A stretch of 41,480 nt of DNA from Aquisalinus sp. (GCA_022763115.1 JALEGJ010000071.1:1-41480); one strand, 5' to 3'. Shown: positions 8,921 to 22,468, counted from the stretch's first letter. A program made the numbers and translations. Notes: generated from the sequence alone by a model not told the origin.

Positions 8921-9082
8921 TAGCATTGTGTAACATACCTTTATTTGAATGCGGGCGTCCTCTTGCGCATATTGAGATTGTCCGGTGGGGGCAATTTAAT
9001 CCGGCCATCTTCTCATGGTCAGGGCGTAGTGTAGGGCGTAATTCCGGTGTTCGATCAGTTAGACTCGCATTCATCATTTCAC

Positions 9083-10021
9083 ATGCAGACCACAATCAGG
9101 ACTTCTGTTTCCTGTGAAGGGGTCGGCCTGCATTGTGGTGAGCAGGTGACGATGCAGCTGCATCCGGCACCGGCGGGAATGGGCATCATCTTCCGCCGTG
9201 TTGATCTTCTGACCTGCAACAGCTTGGATGCGCAAGCTGCGTCCCTTAATCAGGTGTCCATCAAGGCGTCGCCAGCCAATGTTGCTGGCACGCAGCTTGG
9301 CACATCTCTCATCAATGAGCATGGCATTGAAATCTCCACGGTCGAGCACCTCATGGCTGCTTTTGCTGGCTACGGCGTTGATAATGTCATCGTCGAAGTG
9401 GACAATGCCGAATTGCCGATCATGGATGGCAGCGCCGAGCCTTTCCTCGACCTGATCGAGCGTGCCGGCCTGCGCCAGCTCAACAGCCCGAAATTCGCCC
9501 TGCGTATCAAGGAAAAGATCAGCGTGCAGGATGGTGACCGCTGGGCCTACGCCTTGCCCTTGGATGAGGACGAAGCGCCAGTGTTCAATATTGACGTACT
9601 GGTTGATTATGTTGATCCGGCCATCGGCAAGCAGCGCGCTTCCATGACAGTCACCCCGGCAGAATTTCAGGCCAATGTCGCCCCGGCCCGCACCTTCTGT
9701 TACCTGAGCGATGTTGAAGCCATGCGCGCCCGGGGCCTCGCCCTTGGCGGCTCTTATGACAATGCGATTGTCGTGAACAATGGCCAGATCGAAAACGAAG
9801 GCGGCTTGCGCCTCTCTAACGAATTCGCTTCACATAAGGCACTCGACCTTCTGGGCGACCTCTTCCTGCTCGGGATGCCGCTGCAAGGGCGCATCACCGC
9901 GTTCAAGCCCGGCCATGACATGAACACGCGCCTTGCCAGAGCCATCCTTGACAATCCTGACAAGGTCGAACTGGTCAGCATCAGCAATGCGGCCACCGAA
10001 ACGGTCCGCGCCCACGCCTGA
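9083..10021 (+). CDS. lpxC: UDP-3-O-acyl-N-acetylglucosamine deacetylase LpxC
   Basis: Zinc enzyme for the committed step of lipid A synthesis. The 312-residue protein begins MQTTIRTSVSCEGVGLHCGE, which matches the E. coli protein in length and pattern. Visible family motifs are EHLMAAFAGYGVDN (zinc histidine), FASHKALDLLGD with the second set of zinc ligands, and ARTFCYLSDVE. I chose the ATG at 9083 from this alignment. A GTG at 9047 with AGGGCG upstream would add 12 residues and cannot be excluded. It lies downstream of ftsZ in the same direction, as in many alphaproteobacteria. Confidence 0.97.
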   Translation: MQTTIRTSVSCEGVGLHCGEQVTMQLHPAPAGMGIIFRRVDLLTCNSLDAQAASLNQVSIKASPANVAGTQLGTSLINEHGIEISTVEHLMAAFAGYGVDNVIVEVDNAELPIMDGSAEPFLDLIERAGLRQLNSPKFALRIKEKISVQDGDRWAYALPLDEDEAPVFNIDVLVDYVDPAIGKQRASMTVTPAEFQANVAPARTFCYLSDVEAMRARGLALGGSYDNAIVVNNGQIENEGGLRLSNEFASHKALDLLGDLFLLGMPLQGRITAFKPGHDMNTRLARAILDNPDKVELVSISNAATETVRAHA

Positions 10022-10092
10022 GGCAGACCTGAGCTGATCGCCACGTTTCTGATTTTTAAGCCATTTTGAACCGTTCAGCCGTGTCTGGGCAT

Positions 10093-10121
10093 TTGACCAT
10101 GCCGCGGTTTGCCCATAAGAC
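10093..10121 (+). promoter_or_regulatory. Candidate sigma-70 promoter for bamD
   Basis: TTGACC at 10093-10098 and TAAGAC at 10116-10121 are separated by exactly 17 bases, and the start codon of bamD is 50 bases further on. This would allow bamD expression independent of lpxC. Confidence 0.45.
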
Positions 10122-10171
10122 TTATGGCTCAAAACCGAGTATCTCTGGCATAAGTTGAGGAGCCACTGAAT

Positions 10172-11008
10172 ATGCGTCTTGGAACCACCGTTTCTGTCAA
10201 AGCCCTGGCCGCCGCCTGCGCACTGGCTCTTGGTCTTTCCGCCTGTGCCGGCAATGACACGGATGCCCGTGACAAGTTCGCGTATGTCGAGCGCCCGGTG
10301 GAAGCCCTGTACCAGGAAGCGGTGGATAACATGGAGCGCCGCCGTTTTGATGAGGCGATCCTGTTCTTTGACGAGGTGGAGCGCCAGCACCCGTATTCCT
10401 CTTGGGCGCGCCGCGCCATGCTCATGTCCGCCTTTGTAAAATATGAGCAGGCGCAATATGAAGACGCGCTGGCAGATATTGAGCGTTTCCTCTCTATCCA
10501 TCCGGGCAACAAGGACGCGCCGTATGCGTATTACCTGCGCGCCATGTGCCATTATGAGCGCATCCGCGATGTTGAGCGCGATCAGGACATCACCCGCAAC
10601 GCGCTGGAAGCCCTGAATGATGTCATGCGTCGTTATCCGAATACGGAATATGCGCGTGATGCCCGCCTCAAGCTGGACATGACCTATGACCACCTTGCGG
10701 GTAAGGAGATGGAAGTCGGTCGCTTCTATCTGCGCCGCAACCAGCATGTGGCTGCCATCAACCGCTTCAACAATGTGGTTGATAACTTCCAGACCACGAG
10801 CCACACGGAAGAAGCATTGCACCGTCTGGTCGAGGCCTATCTGGAGCTCGGCGTCCTGCCCGAAGCCCAGCGCCATGCCGCGATCCTCGGCTTCAATTAT
10901 CCTGGCGGGGAATGGTATCAGGACACATATCGCCTGTTCCGCAGCCGTAATCTGGAAGACGCCTTCAAGGCGTCACAGGAACAACGCACCGCGCAGGCTG
11001 ACGGTTGA
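10172..11008 (+). CDS. bamD: Outer-membrane assembly lipoprotein BamD
   Basis: Component of the BAM complex that inserts beta-barrel proteins into the outer membrane. The 278-residue protein has a lipoprotein signal peptide with lipobox LSAC and lipidated Cys25. TPR-like repeats follow: LYQEAVDNMERRRFDEAILFFDEV, the FVKYEQAQYEDALADIERF region, and VGRFYLRRNQHVAAINRF. GAGGAG lies about 10 bases before the ATG. Downstream, the conserved link to recN is interrupted by the oppositely oriented higBA pair. Confidence 0.95.
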   Translation: MRLGTTVSVKALAAACALALGLSACAGNDTDARDKFAYVERPVEALYQEAVDNMERRRFDEAILFFDEVERQHPYSSWARRAMLMSAFVKYEQAQYEDALADIERFLSIHPGNKDAPYAYYLRAMCHYERIRDVERDQDITRNALEALNDVMRRYPNTEYARDARLKLDMTYDHLAGKEMEVGRFYLRRNQHVAAINRFNNVVDNFQTTSHTEEALHRLVEAYLELGVLPEAQRHAAILGFNYPGGEWYQDTYRLFRSRNLEDAFKASQEQRTAQADG

Positions 11009-11089
11009 AACATTCTTGCTGATTAAGCCTACAGTTATCGTGTGACTGAACCGCCGTAGTAGCGCATTGACGTCTGCATCCAGAGCCGG

Positions 11090-11383
11090 TCAAGCTGCCT
11101 GAAATGGTGTCACATTCACCTCGGTCTCCCGTTGGCGCATTTCCCAGGCGTCATACATCATCTGCATCTTGAGTAATGTGTCCATCTGTACACCGAATGC
11201 CTTTTCAATACGAAGTGCCATTTCAGGAGATAACGAGGATTTTTCGTTCAATAAGCGCGACAGGGCAGGGCGTCCAACGCCGAGCACACGCGCAGCTGCT
11301 GTAACGGTCAGCTTATCCGGTAGAACAGATCGCCTGATAAACGCGCCCGGATGAACAGGCGTCATACCAATTTTGATAGCCAT
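11090..11383 (-). CDS. higA: HigA-type antitoxin (XRE family)
   Basis: A 97-residue helix-turn-helix protein. The opening HPGAFIRRSVLPDKLTVTAAARVLGVGRPALSRLLNEKSSLSPEMALRIEKAFG is the HigA/VapI family pattern. It should neutralise the toxin encoded just upstream and repress the pair's promoter. Toxin-before-antitoxin order is the typical higBA arrangement. The gap between the genes is 18 bases and includes a ribosome binding site (AAGG/AAGGAC). Confidence 0.92.
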   Translation of the reverse strand: MAIKIGMTPVHPGAFIRRSVLPDKLTVTAAARVLGVGRPALSRLLNEKSSLSPEMALRIEKAFGVQMDTLLKMQMMYDAWEMRQRETEVNVTPFQAA

Positions 11384-11401
11384 GTCCTTGACCTTCCCTG
11401 T

Positions 11402-11692
11402 TTAGTGATAGTCCTCATAGTCCAGATCAATTATCTCATCCGCTTCAGGATCATATGAAAAAGTTATTCTCCAGTTGGCAGTCACATGGAAACTGTATGT
11501 ACCGGCTCTGGTACCTGAAAGAGAATGTGGTTTGTATTTCTGAAGATCGAAGACTTCTTCAATCTCACTTATGGCAACCAGAAACATCATGATGTCTGAT
11601 ATTTTTCCCAGATAGGCAGCAGGCAGGCCTCTCGCATTGTTTCTTTCAACAAAGTTACGCAAACCCTTGTGGCGAATATTTCTAATTTGCAT
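11402..11692 (-). CDS. higB: HigB-type toxin (RelE/ParE superfamily)
   Basis: A 96-residue protein ending in the HigB-family strand pattern FHVTANWRITFSYDPEADEIIDLDYEDYH. In studied members this fold is a ribosome-dependent mRNA interferase. The early segment RHKGLRNFVERNNARGLPAAYLGKISDIM also matches the family. A 30-bp imperfect palindrome starts about 10 bases before its ATG, probably the HigA operator. The toxin gene is intact, with no frameshift. It diverges from recN. Confidence 0.92.
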   Translation of the reverse strand: MQIRNIRHKGLRNFVERNNARGLPAAYLGKISDIMMFLVAISEIEEVFDLQKYKPHSLSGTRAGTYSFHVTANWRITFSYDPEADEIIDLDYEDYH

Positions 11693-11702
11693 ATTTCACA
11701 AA

Positions 11703-11732
11703 ATTGTATCGTGTAACAGTACGCAATACAAT
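11703..11732. promoter_or_regulatory. Candidate HigA operator palindrome
   Basis: The arms ATTGTAT (11703-11709) and ATACAAT (11726-11732) are exact reverse complements, and some of the intervening bases also pair. It sits 10 bp before the higB start codon, where toxin-antitoxin autoregulation usually acts. Binding is inferred. Confidence 0.6.
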
Positions 11733-11776
11733 ATCTCCCGCTTTTCCACCTAAAAAGTCTTGAAATGTTCTCTTTT

Positions 11777-11791
11777 GTTCGTTATATGTTC
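11777..11791. promoter_or_regulatory. LexA (SOS) box in the higBA/recN divergent region
   Basis: GTTCGTTATATGTTC is an exact match to the alphaproteobacterial LexA box GTTC-N7-GTTC. Another GTTC lies 6 bases upstream at 11767-11770. The box is 59 bp before the recN start and 84 bp before the higB start, so LexA could control both. recN is a classic SOS gene. Confidence 0.8.
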
Positions 11792-11850
11792 CATTGCGTC
11801 TTTTGTCTAAGGAAATGAGGCTCCCGCGACAAATAAGAGGAACAGGAACA

Positions 11851-15860
<4,010 letters not shown>

Positions 15861-15870
15861 AACAACACCA

Positions 15871-15900
15871 CCTCACCTCCGAGCCTGTCGAAGGGTGAGG
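15871..15900. repeat. Hairpin with a dispersed-repeat-like core after ligA
   Basis: CCTCACC (15871-15877) pairs with GGTGAGG (15894-15900). The loop and right arm contain GAGCCTGTCGAAGGGTGAGG, which resembles the GAGCCTGTCGAAGG type of short palindromic repeat scattered in many proteobacterial genomes. It may act as a terminator between the convergent ligA and the DUF6460-like gene, but no T-run follows. Confidence 0.4.
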
Positions 15901-15920
15901 CAAGAGAAGTGCAATCGAAA

Positions 15921-16229
15921 TTACTTCCGTAGGCTGAATAACTTCACGACAGCCCAAACCGGCACAACGATGATGGCGCCAACCGCAATATAGAGAAGCG
16001 CCGTTCGCACGGTGCTCCAGCCGGTATCAAGGAAGCGTTCGGCCAGTTCATAAACACCACGGGCCAGACCTTCCCACAATTCGATAGGAGAAATTCCGGC
16101 AAGGGTCAGCACGGCACCGACCAGAAAACTCGCCACCAGCAGCACGGAAACCGTGCGCACCCTGGCTCCGAAGCTGCCCGTCCCGCGGGCTGCCGAGCCA
16201 TTCTCAACAGAGGTATCTTGGTTACTCAT
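15921..16229 (-). CDS. Small membrane protein, DUF6460-like
   Basis: A 102-residue protein with a polar N-terminus of about 25 residues and two hydrophobic segments (VSVLLVASFLVGAVLTLAGI and TALLYIAVGAIIVVPVWAVV). The linker GISPIELWEGLARGVYELAERFLDTGW resembles alphaproteobacterial DUF6460 proteins, though I matched this from memory only. Function unknown. It lies downstream of mscS on the same strand with a gap of about 75 bp. Confidence 0.7.
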   Translation of the reverse strand: MSNQDTSVENGSAARGTGSFGARVRTVSVLLVASFLVGAVLTLAGISPIELWEGLARGVYELAERFLDTGWSTVRTALLYIAVGAIIVVPVWAVVKLFSLRK

Positions 16230-16304
16230 GGGCTCATATTAAGCGTTCTGCGGCAGGCCTGCAATGGGCATAAAAAGAGCACACCTGCCAGCAGAAATAG
16301 TGCT

Positions 16305-17159
16305 TCAGCCCTGTTTCTGGATTTCGATGGCCGTCGGGAACGGGATGTTGACACCTTCATTGTCGAAGGCTTCCTTGATCTTCCGGTTCATTTCCCATTT
16401 GACCGCGAAATAATCAGACCCGGCAAGCCACATCCGCACGGTGAAGTCCACCGAGAAGTCGCCAAGATTGTTCACTTCAACCAGCGGCGCTGGCGTGTCA
16501 TGCACGCGGTCATCGGCCTTAACAATCCGCAGAATGATATCGCGCGCCTTGCCGATATCGTCATCATACGAAATACCAAATACCATATCGAGGCGACGAT
16601 TACTATTGGCTGAAAAGTTGGTGATTGTATCATCCCAGATTTTGCCATTCGGGATGATAATCTTCTTGTTATCTACGGTCGCCATTTCAGTGGTGAAGAT
16701 GGTGATATCCTTGATCGTCCCTTCTTCGCCACCGGCCTGCACGTAATCGCCAATCTTGAACGGCCGGAACGCCAACAGCATCACGCCGGAAGCCACATGA
16801 CCAAGTGTGCCTTGCAAGGCAAGACCAATCGCGAGACCTGCCGCACCAATCACAGCTGCAAGGCTGGTTGTCTGTACACCGAAGCTGCCGAGCACCATCA
16901 CCAGCACGAGTGCCAGTGCAGCATAATAAACCAGACTGGAAATGAACCCGATCAGCATGGCATCCAGCTTGCCGGTGCGCGTCATGACTTTGCGAATTCC
17001 AGCCTTGATGCGCCCGGCCACAAACAGGCCGATAATCAGAATGACAAGGGCACTGACGGCACTCAGGCCCCATTCGGCTGCTTTTTCTGCCAGCGTGTTC
17101 ATCAGTACCTGCATGTTTTCGGGGTTCAGGTTACTGGCAGCGCCATTATTCTTCTGCAT
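16305..17159 (-). CDS. mscS: Small-conductance mechanosensitive channel MscS
   Basis: Channel that opens under membrane tension to release osmolytes. The 284-residue length matches E. coli MscS. There are three N-terminal membrane helices. The pore helix is recognisable as AAVIGAAGLAIGLALQGTLGHVASGVMLLAFRPF. It is followed by GDYVQAGGEEGTIKDI and the beta domain with KIIIPNGKIWDDTITNFS. A C-terminal alpha/beta domain ends the protein. GGAGAAAC lies before the ATG. Confidence 0.95.
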   Translation of the reverse strand: MQKNNGAASNLNPENMQVLMNTLAEKAAEWGLSAVSALVILIIGLFVAGRIKAGIRKVMTRTGKLDAMLIGFISSLVYYAALALVLVMVLGSFGVQTTSLAAVIGAAGLAIGLALQGTLGHVASGVMLLAFRPFKIGDYVQAGGEEGTIKDITIFTTEMATVDNKKIIIPNGKIWDDTITNFSANSNRRLDMVFGISYDDDIGKARDIILRIVKADDRVHDTPAPLVEVNNLGDFSVDFTVRMWLAGSDYFAVKWEMNRKIKEAFDNEGVNIPFPTAIEIQKQG

Positions 17160-17212
17160 CTTGTTTCTCCTTTAGTCGTCTTTGAATTTCAGCGTCTGTG
17201 TATAACGCCTCT

Positions 17213-18313
17213 CTAGCCGCATTGTGCCCGGTGGCGCAGCGCATGGTCCGCCAATACACAGGCCGTCATCGCCACAGCCACAGGCACCGCCCGAATACCG
17301 ACACACGGGTCATGCCGACCTTTTGTGACAATTTCTGTTTCCTCGCCGGATTTGGTAACGGTTTTGCGCGGTGTCAAAATGGAGGAAGTCGGTTTCACCG
17401 CGAACCGTGCCACAATGTCCTGCCCGGTACTGATCCCGCCAAGCACACCGCCTGCGTGGTTCGAGAGAAAGCGCGGGCCATCATTGCCAGCGCGCATCTC
17501 GTCCGCGTTGTCTTCGCCGGTCAGGGCAGCTGCTGCCATCCCGGCGCCGATTTCGACACCTTTGACGGCATTGATGGACATCAGCGCAGCAGCAAGATCA
17601 GTATCAATCTTGCCATAGACAGGGGCGCCAAGCCCGGCAGGCACGCCCTCCGCAACCACTTCAATCATTGCCCCGAGGGACGAGCCGTCTTTTCGTGCCT
17701 TGTCCAACACGTCTTCCCAGATTTTCGCGGCCTCCGGGTCCGGGCACCAGAACGGGTTGTCGCTGACGCCAGCCCAGTTGATCCGCCCTCGGTCGATCTG
17801 ATGCGTGCCCATCTGCACCATGCCGGCATGAATTTTCACCGCATCGCCATACAGGGATCGCAACACTTCCATCGCCACAGCCCCTCCTGCAACCCGCGAG
17901 GCCGTTTCGCGCGCAGAGGAGCGCCCGCCACCGCGATAATCGCGGATGCCGTATTTGGCCTCGTAAGTATAGTCCGCGTGACCCGGACGGTATTTGTCGC
18001 GAATGTCGGAATAGTCTTTCGAGCGCTGGTCGACATTCTCGATCATCAGGCAGATGGGCGTGCCGGTCGTGCGCTGGCCGTCCGTGCGCTCATCTTCAAA
18101 CACGCCGGAAAGGATTTTCACCGCATCCGGTTCACGCCGCTGTGTCACAAATTTTGATGTGCCGGGGCGGCGCTCATCAAGGCGCTGCTGGATCATCTCC
18201 GCCGTCAGCAGAATGCCCGGCGGGCAACCATCCACCACACAGCCAATCGCGGGCCCGTGGGATTCCCCCCAGGTTGTCACGCGAAACATCTTGCCAAACG
18301 TATTATCAGACAT
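17213..18313 (-). CDS. aroC: Chorismate synthase AroC
   Basis: Converts 5-enolpyruvylshikimate-3-phosphate to chorismate, the last step of the shikimate pathway, with reduced FMN as cofactor. The 366-residue protein shows the family signatures [18 protein letters not shown] near the start, [23 protein letters not shown] in the middle, and [25 protein letters not shown] near the C-terminus. It is transcribed divergently from pdxH across about 60 bp. Confidence 0.97.
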   Translation of the reverse strand: MSDNTFGKMFRVTTWGESHGPAIGCVVDGCPPGILLTAEMIQQRLDERRPGTSKFVTQRREPDAVKILSGVFEDERTDGQRTTGTPICLMIENVDQRSKDYSDIRDKYRPGHADYTYEAKYGIRDYRGGGRSSARETASRVAGGAVAMEVLRSLYGDAVKIHAGMVQMGTHQIDRGRINWAGVSDNPFWCPDPEAAKIWEDVLDKARKDGSSLGAMIEVVAEGVPAGLGAPVYGKIDTDLAAALMSINAVKGVEIGAGMAAAALTGEDNADEMRAGNDGPRFLSNHAGGVLGGISTGQDIVARFAVKPTSSILTPRKTVTKSGEETEIVTKGRHDPCVGIRAVPVAVAMTACVLADHALRHRAQCG

Positions 18314-18373
18314 AAGTTTGTGTCATATCAATCACTTGCTTGTACTACTAGACTTGTTCCGGAGGCATTTCCA

Positions 18374-19051
18374 ATGGCAGATGACGGTTTGATCCCCAAA
18401 ACCCCCAGCGCAAAGGAATACAAGTCCGGCAAAGAAGCCTTCAACGTGGCAGAAGACCAGGGGGAGGTTTTTACCTCGGCTGACCCCATCGAGCTTTTCA
18501 TCAGCTGGTTTCAGCTGGCCCGAAAGCACGAAGTGAATGACCCCAATGCCATGTCGCTAGCCACGGTGGACTCAAACGGTCTGCCTGATGTGCGTATTTT
18601 GTTGTTGAAGGATGTCAGCGCCAGCGGTTTCTCCTTTTATTCCAACAGCGAGAGCGCGAAGGGTGAAGAATTGAAAGCCAACCCGCAAGCGGCTCTCTGT
18701 TTCCATTGGAAGTCGATTCGGCGGCAGGTGCGCATCCGTGGTCAGGTGGAAGCGCTCAGCAATAGTGAATGCGACAATTACTTTGCAGAGCGCGCACGTG
18801 GATCACAAATCGGCGCCTGGGCTTCATTCCAGTCCCGCCCACTGGAAGATCGCGAGATCCTGCGCCAGCGTGTCGCAGATTACGAAGAAATCTATGAAGA
18901 CAAGCCCGTACCAAGACCGGAAAACTGGATCGGCTGGATTGTGCGCCCCCAGACGATAGAATTCTGGGTCAACCGTCCTTTCCGCCTGCATGACCGGCTA
19001 CTATTTACAAGCGGCCCGGAAGGCTGGCAGCAATCCTGGCTTTATCCGTAG
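18374..19051 (+). CDS. pdxH: Pyridoxamine/pyridoxine 5'-phosphate oxidase PdxH
   Basis: FMN flavoenzyme that makes pyridoxal 5'-phosphate. The 226-residue protein contains AMSLATVDSNGLPDVRILLLKDV, FYSNSESAKGEEL, ALCFHWKSIRRQVRIRGQVE and the C-terminal signature IEFWVNRPFRLHDR, all typical of PdxH. GGAGG lies 8 bases before the ATG at 18374; an upstream TTG/ATG frame overlapping aroC is not needed. Its stop codon is three bases from the convergent purL-bolA stop codon. Confidence 0.96.
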   Translation: MADDGLIPKTPSAKEYKSGKEAFNVAEDQGEVFTSADPIELFISWFQLARKHEVNDPNAMSLATVDSNGLPDVRILLLKDVSASGFSFYSNSESAKGEELKANPQAALCFHWKSIRRQVRIRGQVEALSNSECDNYFAERARGSQIGAWASFQSRPLEDREILRQRVADYEEIYEDKPVPRPENWIGWIVRPQTIEFWVNRPFRLHDRLLFTSGPEGWQQSWLYP

Positions 19052-19054
19052 GGG

Positions 19055-21796
19055 TTACTGCTTCGCTACTGTCTCCAGGGCGAGAGCGTGCAGTTCGCCA
19101 CCCATCTTGCCTTTCAGGGCCTTGTACACTAGTTGATGCTGGGCCACGCGGGACTTGCCGTTGAAGGCAGCAGAAATAATCCGCGCCTTGTAGTGGTCGC
19201 CATCCCCGGCAAGGTCCTCGATCTCGACCTCTGCGTCGGGCAGGGCTTCAAGGATCATGGATTTGATGTCTTCCTGGGCCATAGGCATGGGAGCAGTCTC
19301 CTTATTCGGGGTCATAAGTGCGGGTAGGGTACCCTGATGAATGTCAACGAGGTCGATAAGGCCGATCATCTCTTCATCATCAAGAACAATGTCCTCACCA
19401 CCAAACATGCCGAGCTTGGTTGCCTGAATGCCCGCCATGGAGGCTTTCAGGATCAGGTTATCCGCAGCGTCCGTCGGTACGGAAACGAGATAGCGCCCCT
19501 GATCTTCGCCAAACCAGTATGCGGCCCGCCGCTCCTTGACCGGTGTTGTCAGCATCAGGCCAAGGCCGGCGCCCATCGCCATTTCGGCTGCGGCGACCAG
19601 AAGACCGCCATCTGAAACATCTGTCACCGCCGTCGGCAGGCCGTCCTGTATGATCTTGCGGATGAATTCACCCGTCTCGCGCTCTGCTTTCAAGTCGACC
19701 GCTGGCGGTGCCCCGTCCTCTATGCCAAACAGATCACGCATATAGAGTGACTGTCCCAGCCAGCCACGGGTGATGCCAAGCGCCACCAGCGTGTCACCGG
19801 CATTGGCTGTGTCATTGCGGGCAGTGTGCTGAACATGCTCAATCAGGCCAACGCCGCCAATGGCCGGTGTTGGCGGGATCGCTTGCCCGTTGGTTTCGTT
19901 ATAAAGCGAAACATTGCCGGAGATGACAGGGTAAGAGAGCGCTTCACACGCTTCCGCCATGCCTTCGATACAGCCGACAAACTGGGCCATGATTTCAGGA
20001 CGCTGCGGGTTACCGAAGTTCAGGCAGTTGGTAATCGCAAGTGGCTCTGCCCCGGCTGCACACAGATTACGCCAGGTCTCCGCAACTGCCTGCTTGCCGC
20101 CTTCATGCGGTGCCGCCTTGCAGTAGCGCGGGGTCACATCCGTGGAGATGGCAAGTGCTTTCGTTGTGTCGTGTACGCGCACAACAGCCGCGTTGCCGCC
20201 CGGCGGCACAACCGTGTCGCCCATAACGGTGTGGTCATATTGCGACCAGATCCAGGAACGTGAGCAAAGGTCCGGTGTGCCCAGAAGGTTTGCCAAGGCC
20301 ACCAGCATGGTATCGCCACCCGGCTGGTCAGCCAGGGAAACTTCCTGCGTGTTCAGATCAGCGCTGGCCTCTGCCACCATGCCGGTTTCGGCCAGATTCT
20401 CTGCGGCCTTTGTCAGGTCCGCAATGGCGTCGGCACCGGCGTTTGCATCAAGCCGCACATAAAGCTCCGCCTTGCCATGGGTCGCAGACCAGCCGGCAGC
20501 TTCCACTGACGCCATCCCGCTCAGTTTCTCGTCAATCAGCGCTTCTGCCAGCGTTCCCATTTCCTCGGCACTCTTTTCAGCGGTGAGCGTAATAAGCGCT
20601 TCCTGAATGGTGACGCGCGGATCAGCCAGCGGCTCCGGTTTGGCAAGTTCGGTATAGGGACGATCATAATTCGGGGCATCATCAGCCAGCGGCGGCACGG
20701 GCATGTCTGCCTGAATGTCCCCCAAATGCCGGATGACAAGGCGACCGGTATCTGTAGTATGGCCGATGACCGCAAAGTCGAGGCCCCATTTGTCGAAAAT
20801 TGCCTTGGCTTTGGCTTCTGCTTCCGGCTTGATAACCATCAGCATACGCTCCTGGCTTTCAGACAGCATCATCTCATAGGCTGTCATGCCCGTTTCGCGC
20901 TGTGGCACCTTGTCGAGATCCATGTCGAAACCGCCGCCGCCTTTTGCCGCCATCTCTACAGAGGAAGAGGTGAGACCTGCCGCGCCCATGTCCTGAATGG
21001 CGATGATCGCATCTTCCCCCATCAGTTCCAGGCAGGCTTCAAGCAGCAGTTTCTCGGTAAACGGATCACCCACCTGCACAGTCGGGCGTTTCTCTTCGGA
21101 AGCATCATCAAACTCGGCAGAGGCCATGGTCGCGCCGTGAATGCCGTCGCGTCCTGTTTTCGCGCCAACATAAACGACCGGATTACCAGCGCCTTTGGCT
21201 GCCGAATAGAAAATCCGGTGCTGCTCGGCGAGGCCGACGCACATGGCGTTGACAAGGATGTTGCCATTGTATCCGGCATCGAAATTCGTCTCGCCCCCAA
21301 CTGTCGGCACACCCATACAGTTGCCATAGCCGCCAATCCCGGCAACGACACCTGACAACAGGTGGCGCGTTTTCGGGTGGTCAATCGCCCCGAAACGCAA
21401 GGCGTTCATGTTGGCAACAGGTCGCGCGCCCATGGTGAACACGTCACGCATGATGCCGCCAACACCAGTCGCTGCACCCTGATAGGGCTCAATGAAAGAC
21501 GGGTGGTTGTGGCTTTCCATCTTGAAGATAGCTGCCAGCTTCACGCCATCCGGGCCATCGCCAATGTCGATCACACCGGCATTTTCACCCGGCCCACAGA
21601 TCACATGCGCAGCCTTTGTGGGCAATTTCGCCAGATGACGGCGCGAGGATTTGTAGGAGCAATGCTCGGACCACATGACCGAAAAGATGCCAAGCTCCAG
21701 CAGGTTCGGCTCCCGGCCCATATGGCTTTTGATCCGTTCATACTCGTCCGGCGTCAGGCCATGGTCTTTGATAATATCAGGGGTGATGGTGGTCAT
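19055..21796 (-). CDS. purL: PurL (FGAM synthase subunit II) fused to a BolA-family domain
   Basis: The main part, to about residue 829, is the ATP-dependent synthetase subunit that forms FGAM with PurS and PurQ. Motifs include [39 protein letters not shown] and [13 protein letters not shown]. The last 77 residues, from MPMAQEDIK, are a complete BolA/IbaG-type domain with [15 protein letters not shown] and [13 protein letters not shown]. No stop codon separates the two; the linker is only about seven residues. A ribosome binding site precedes an in-frame ATG at 19286-19288, so BolA may also be made alone. Between the two PurL halves, residues about 390-490 are an extra segment not normal for this family. 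I used the ATG at 21796; a GTG precedes it. The usual glutaredoxin partner gene of BolA is not here. Confidence 0.93.
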   Translation of the reverse strand: MTTITPDIIKDHGLTPDEYERIKSHMGREPNLLELGIFSVMWSEHCSYKSSRRHLAKLPTKAAHVICGPGENAGVIDIGDGPDGVKLAAIFKMESHNHPSFIEPYQGAATGVGGIMRDVFTMGARPVANMNALRFGAIDHPKTRHLLSGVVAGIGGYGNCMGVPTVGGETNFDAGYNGNILVNAMCVGLAEQHRIFYSAAKGAGNPVVYVGAKTGRDGIHGATMASAEFDDASEEKRPTVQVGDPFTEKLLLEACLELMGEDAIIAIQDMGAAGLTSSSVEMAAKGGGGFDMDLDKVPQRETGMTAYEMMLSESQERMLMVIKPEAEAKAKAIFDKWGLDFAVIGHTTDTGRLVIRHLGDIQADMPVPPLADDAPNYDRPYTELAKPEPLADPRVTIQEALITLTAEKSAEEMGTLAEALIDEKLSGMASVEAAGWSATHGKAELYVRLDANAGADAIADLTKAAENLAETGMVAEASADLNTQEVSLADQPGGDTMLVALANLLGTPDLCSRSWIWSQYDHTVMGDTVVPPGGNAAVVRVHDTTKALAISTDVTPRYCKAAPHEGGKQAVAETWRNLCAAGAEPLAITNCLNFGNPQRPEIMAQFVGCIEGMAEACEALSYPVISGNVSLYNETNGQAIPPTPAIGGVGLIEHVQHTARNDTANAGDTLVALGITRGWLGQSLYMRDLFGIEDGAPPAVDLKAERETGEFIRKIIQDGLPTAVTDVSDGGLLVAAAEMAMGAGLGLMLTTPVKERRAAYWFGEDQGRYLVSVPTDAADNLILKASMAGIQATKLGMFGGEDIVLDDEEMIGLIDLVDIHQGTLPALMTPNKETAPMPMAQEDIKSMILEALPDAEVEIEDLAGDGDHYKARIISAAFNGKSRVAQHQLVYKALKGKMGGELHALALETVAKQ
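19286..19303 (-). promoter_or_regulatory. Internal ribosome binding site before the BolA domain
   Basis: Read on the minus strand, AAGGAGA (19297-19303) lies 8 bases before an ATG (19288-19286) that opens the BolA domain. An out-of-frame TAA overlaps the ribosome binding site, as is common between adjacent separate genes. This suggests the fusion arose by loss of the purL stop codon, leaving the bolA start signals in place. Confidence 0.6.
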
Positions 21797-21802
21797 CACG
21801 TA

Positions 21803-22465
21803 TCATCCAAATTCTTTAAGTGCAGTAGCAAAAAACGCGGTCCCGTCCTCGCCACCCAGCAGCGGTGAAATGACGCGTTCCGGGTGTGGCATCAGGCCGA
21901 GGACATTGCCCTTTTCATTCAGGATACCGGCAATGTTCCGACTGCTGCCATTCGGATTGGTCACATAGCGGAAGGCAACTAGGTTTTCGCCTTCAAGCCG
22001 GTTCAGGGTTTCCTGGTCTGCGGTGTAATTGCCGTCGTGGTGCGCAACCGGGAAATCAACGAAGGCACGGTCAGACAAGCCCCGCGTAAACCTGCTTTGC
22101 GTATTGGCGACCTGCAAGGTCTGCATACCGCAAATAAATTCCAGTCCGGCATTGCGCATCAGTGCGCCGGGGAGCAGTCCGGTTTCTGTCAGTACCTGAA
22201 ACCCGTTGCAGATGCCGAGCACAGGCACACCATCTTCAGCCTTTTTCACCACATCCTGCATGATGGGCGAGCGCCCGGCCATGGCACCGGAGCGTAAGTA
22301 ATCACCATATGAGAACCCGCCAGGCAGCAGGATAAAGTCCGTGTCCGGCAGGCTGGTTTCGCCATGCCAGACCATATCAGGCTTCTGCCCGGTCGCCTGT
22401 TCGAGGGCGACGGCGGCATCCCGGTCGCAGTTTGAAGCAGGGAAAACGATAACGCAGGATTTCAT
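21803..22465 (-). CDS. purQ: FGAM synthase glutaminase subunit PurQ
   Basis: Class I glutamine amidotransferase that supplies ammonia to PurL in purine synthesis. The 220-residue protein has the nucleophile Cys in [14 protein letters not shown] and the catalytic His/Glu near the C-terminus in GLMPHPERV. It opens with the usual [18 protein letters not shown]. It is three bases from purS upstream and just upstream of purL, so translation of the cluster is tightly coupled. Confidence 0.97.
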   Translation of the reverse strand: MKSCVIVFPASNCDRDAAVALEQATGQKPDMVWHGETSLPDTDFILLPGGFSYGDYLRSGAMAGRSPIMQDVVKKAEDGVPVLGICNGFQVLTETGLLPGALMRNAGLEFICGMQTLQVANTQSRFTRGLSDRAFVDFPVAHHDGNYTADQETLNRLEGENLVAFRYVTNPNGSSRNIAGILNEKGNVLGLMPHPERVISPLLGGEDGTAFFATALKEFG

Positions 22466-22468
22466 GGC

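Noticed and set aside
9830-10876. Long antisense open frame over lpxC and bamD
   Set aside because: It crosses two real genes and has no recognisable domain; high-GC third positions explain it.
15871-15900. A mobile element end next to ligA
   Set aside because: Only a short hairpin resembling a dispersed palindrome is visible; no transposase or target-site duplication.
17198-18157. Plus-strand open frame over aroC (319 codons)
   Set aside because: It is Arg/His-rich and is a shadow of aroC on the opposite strand.
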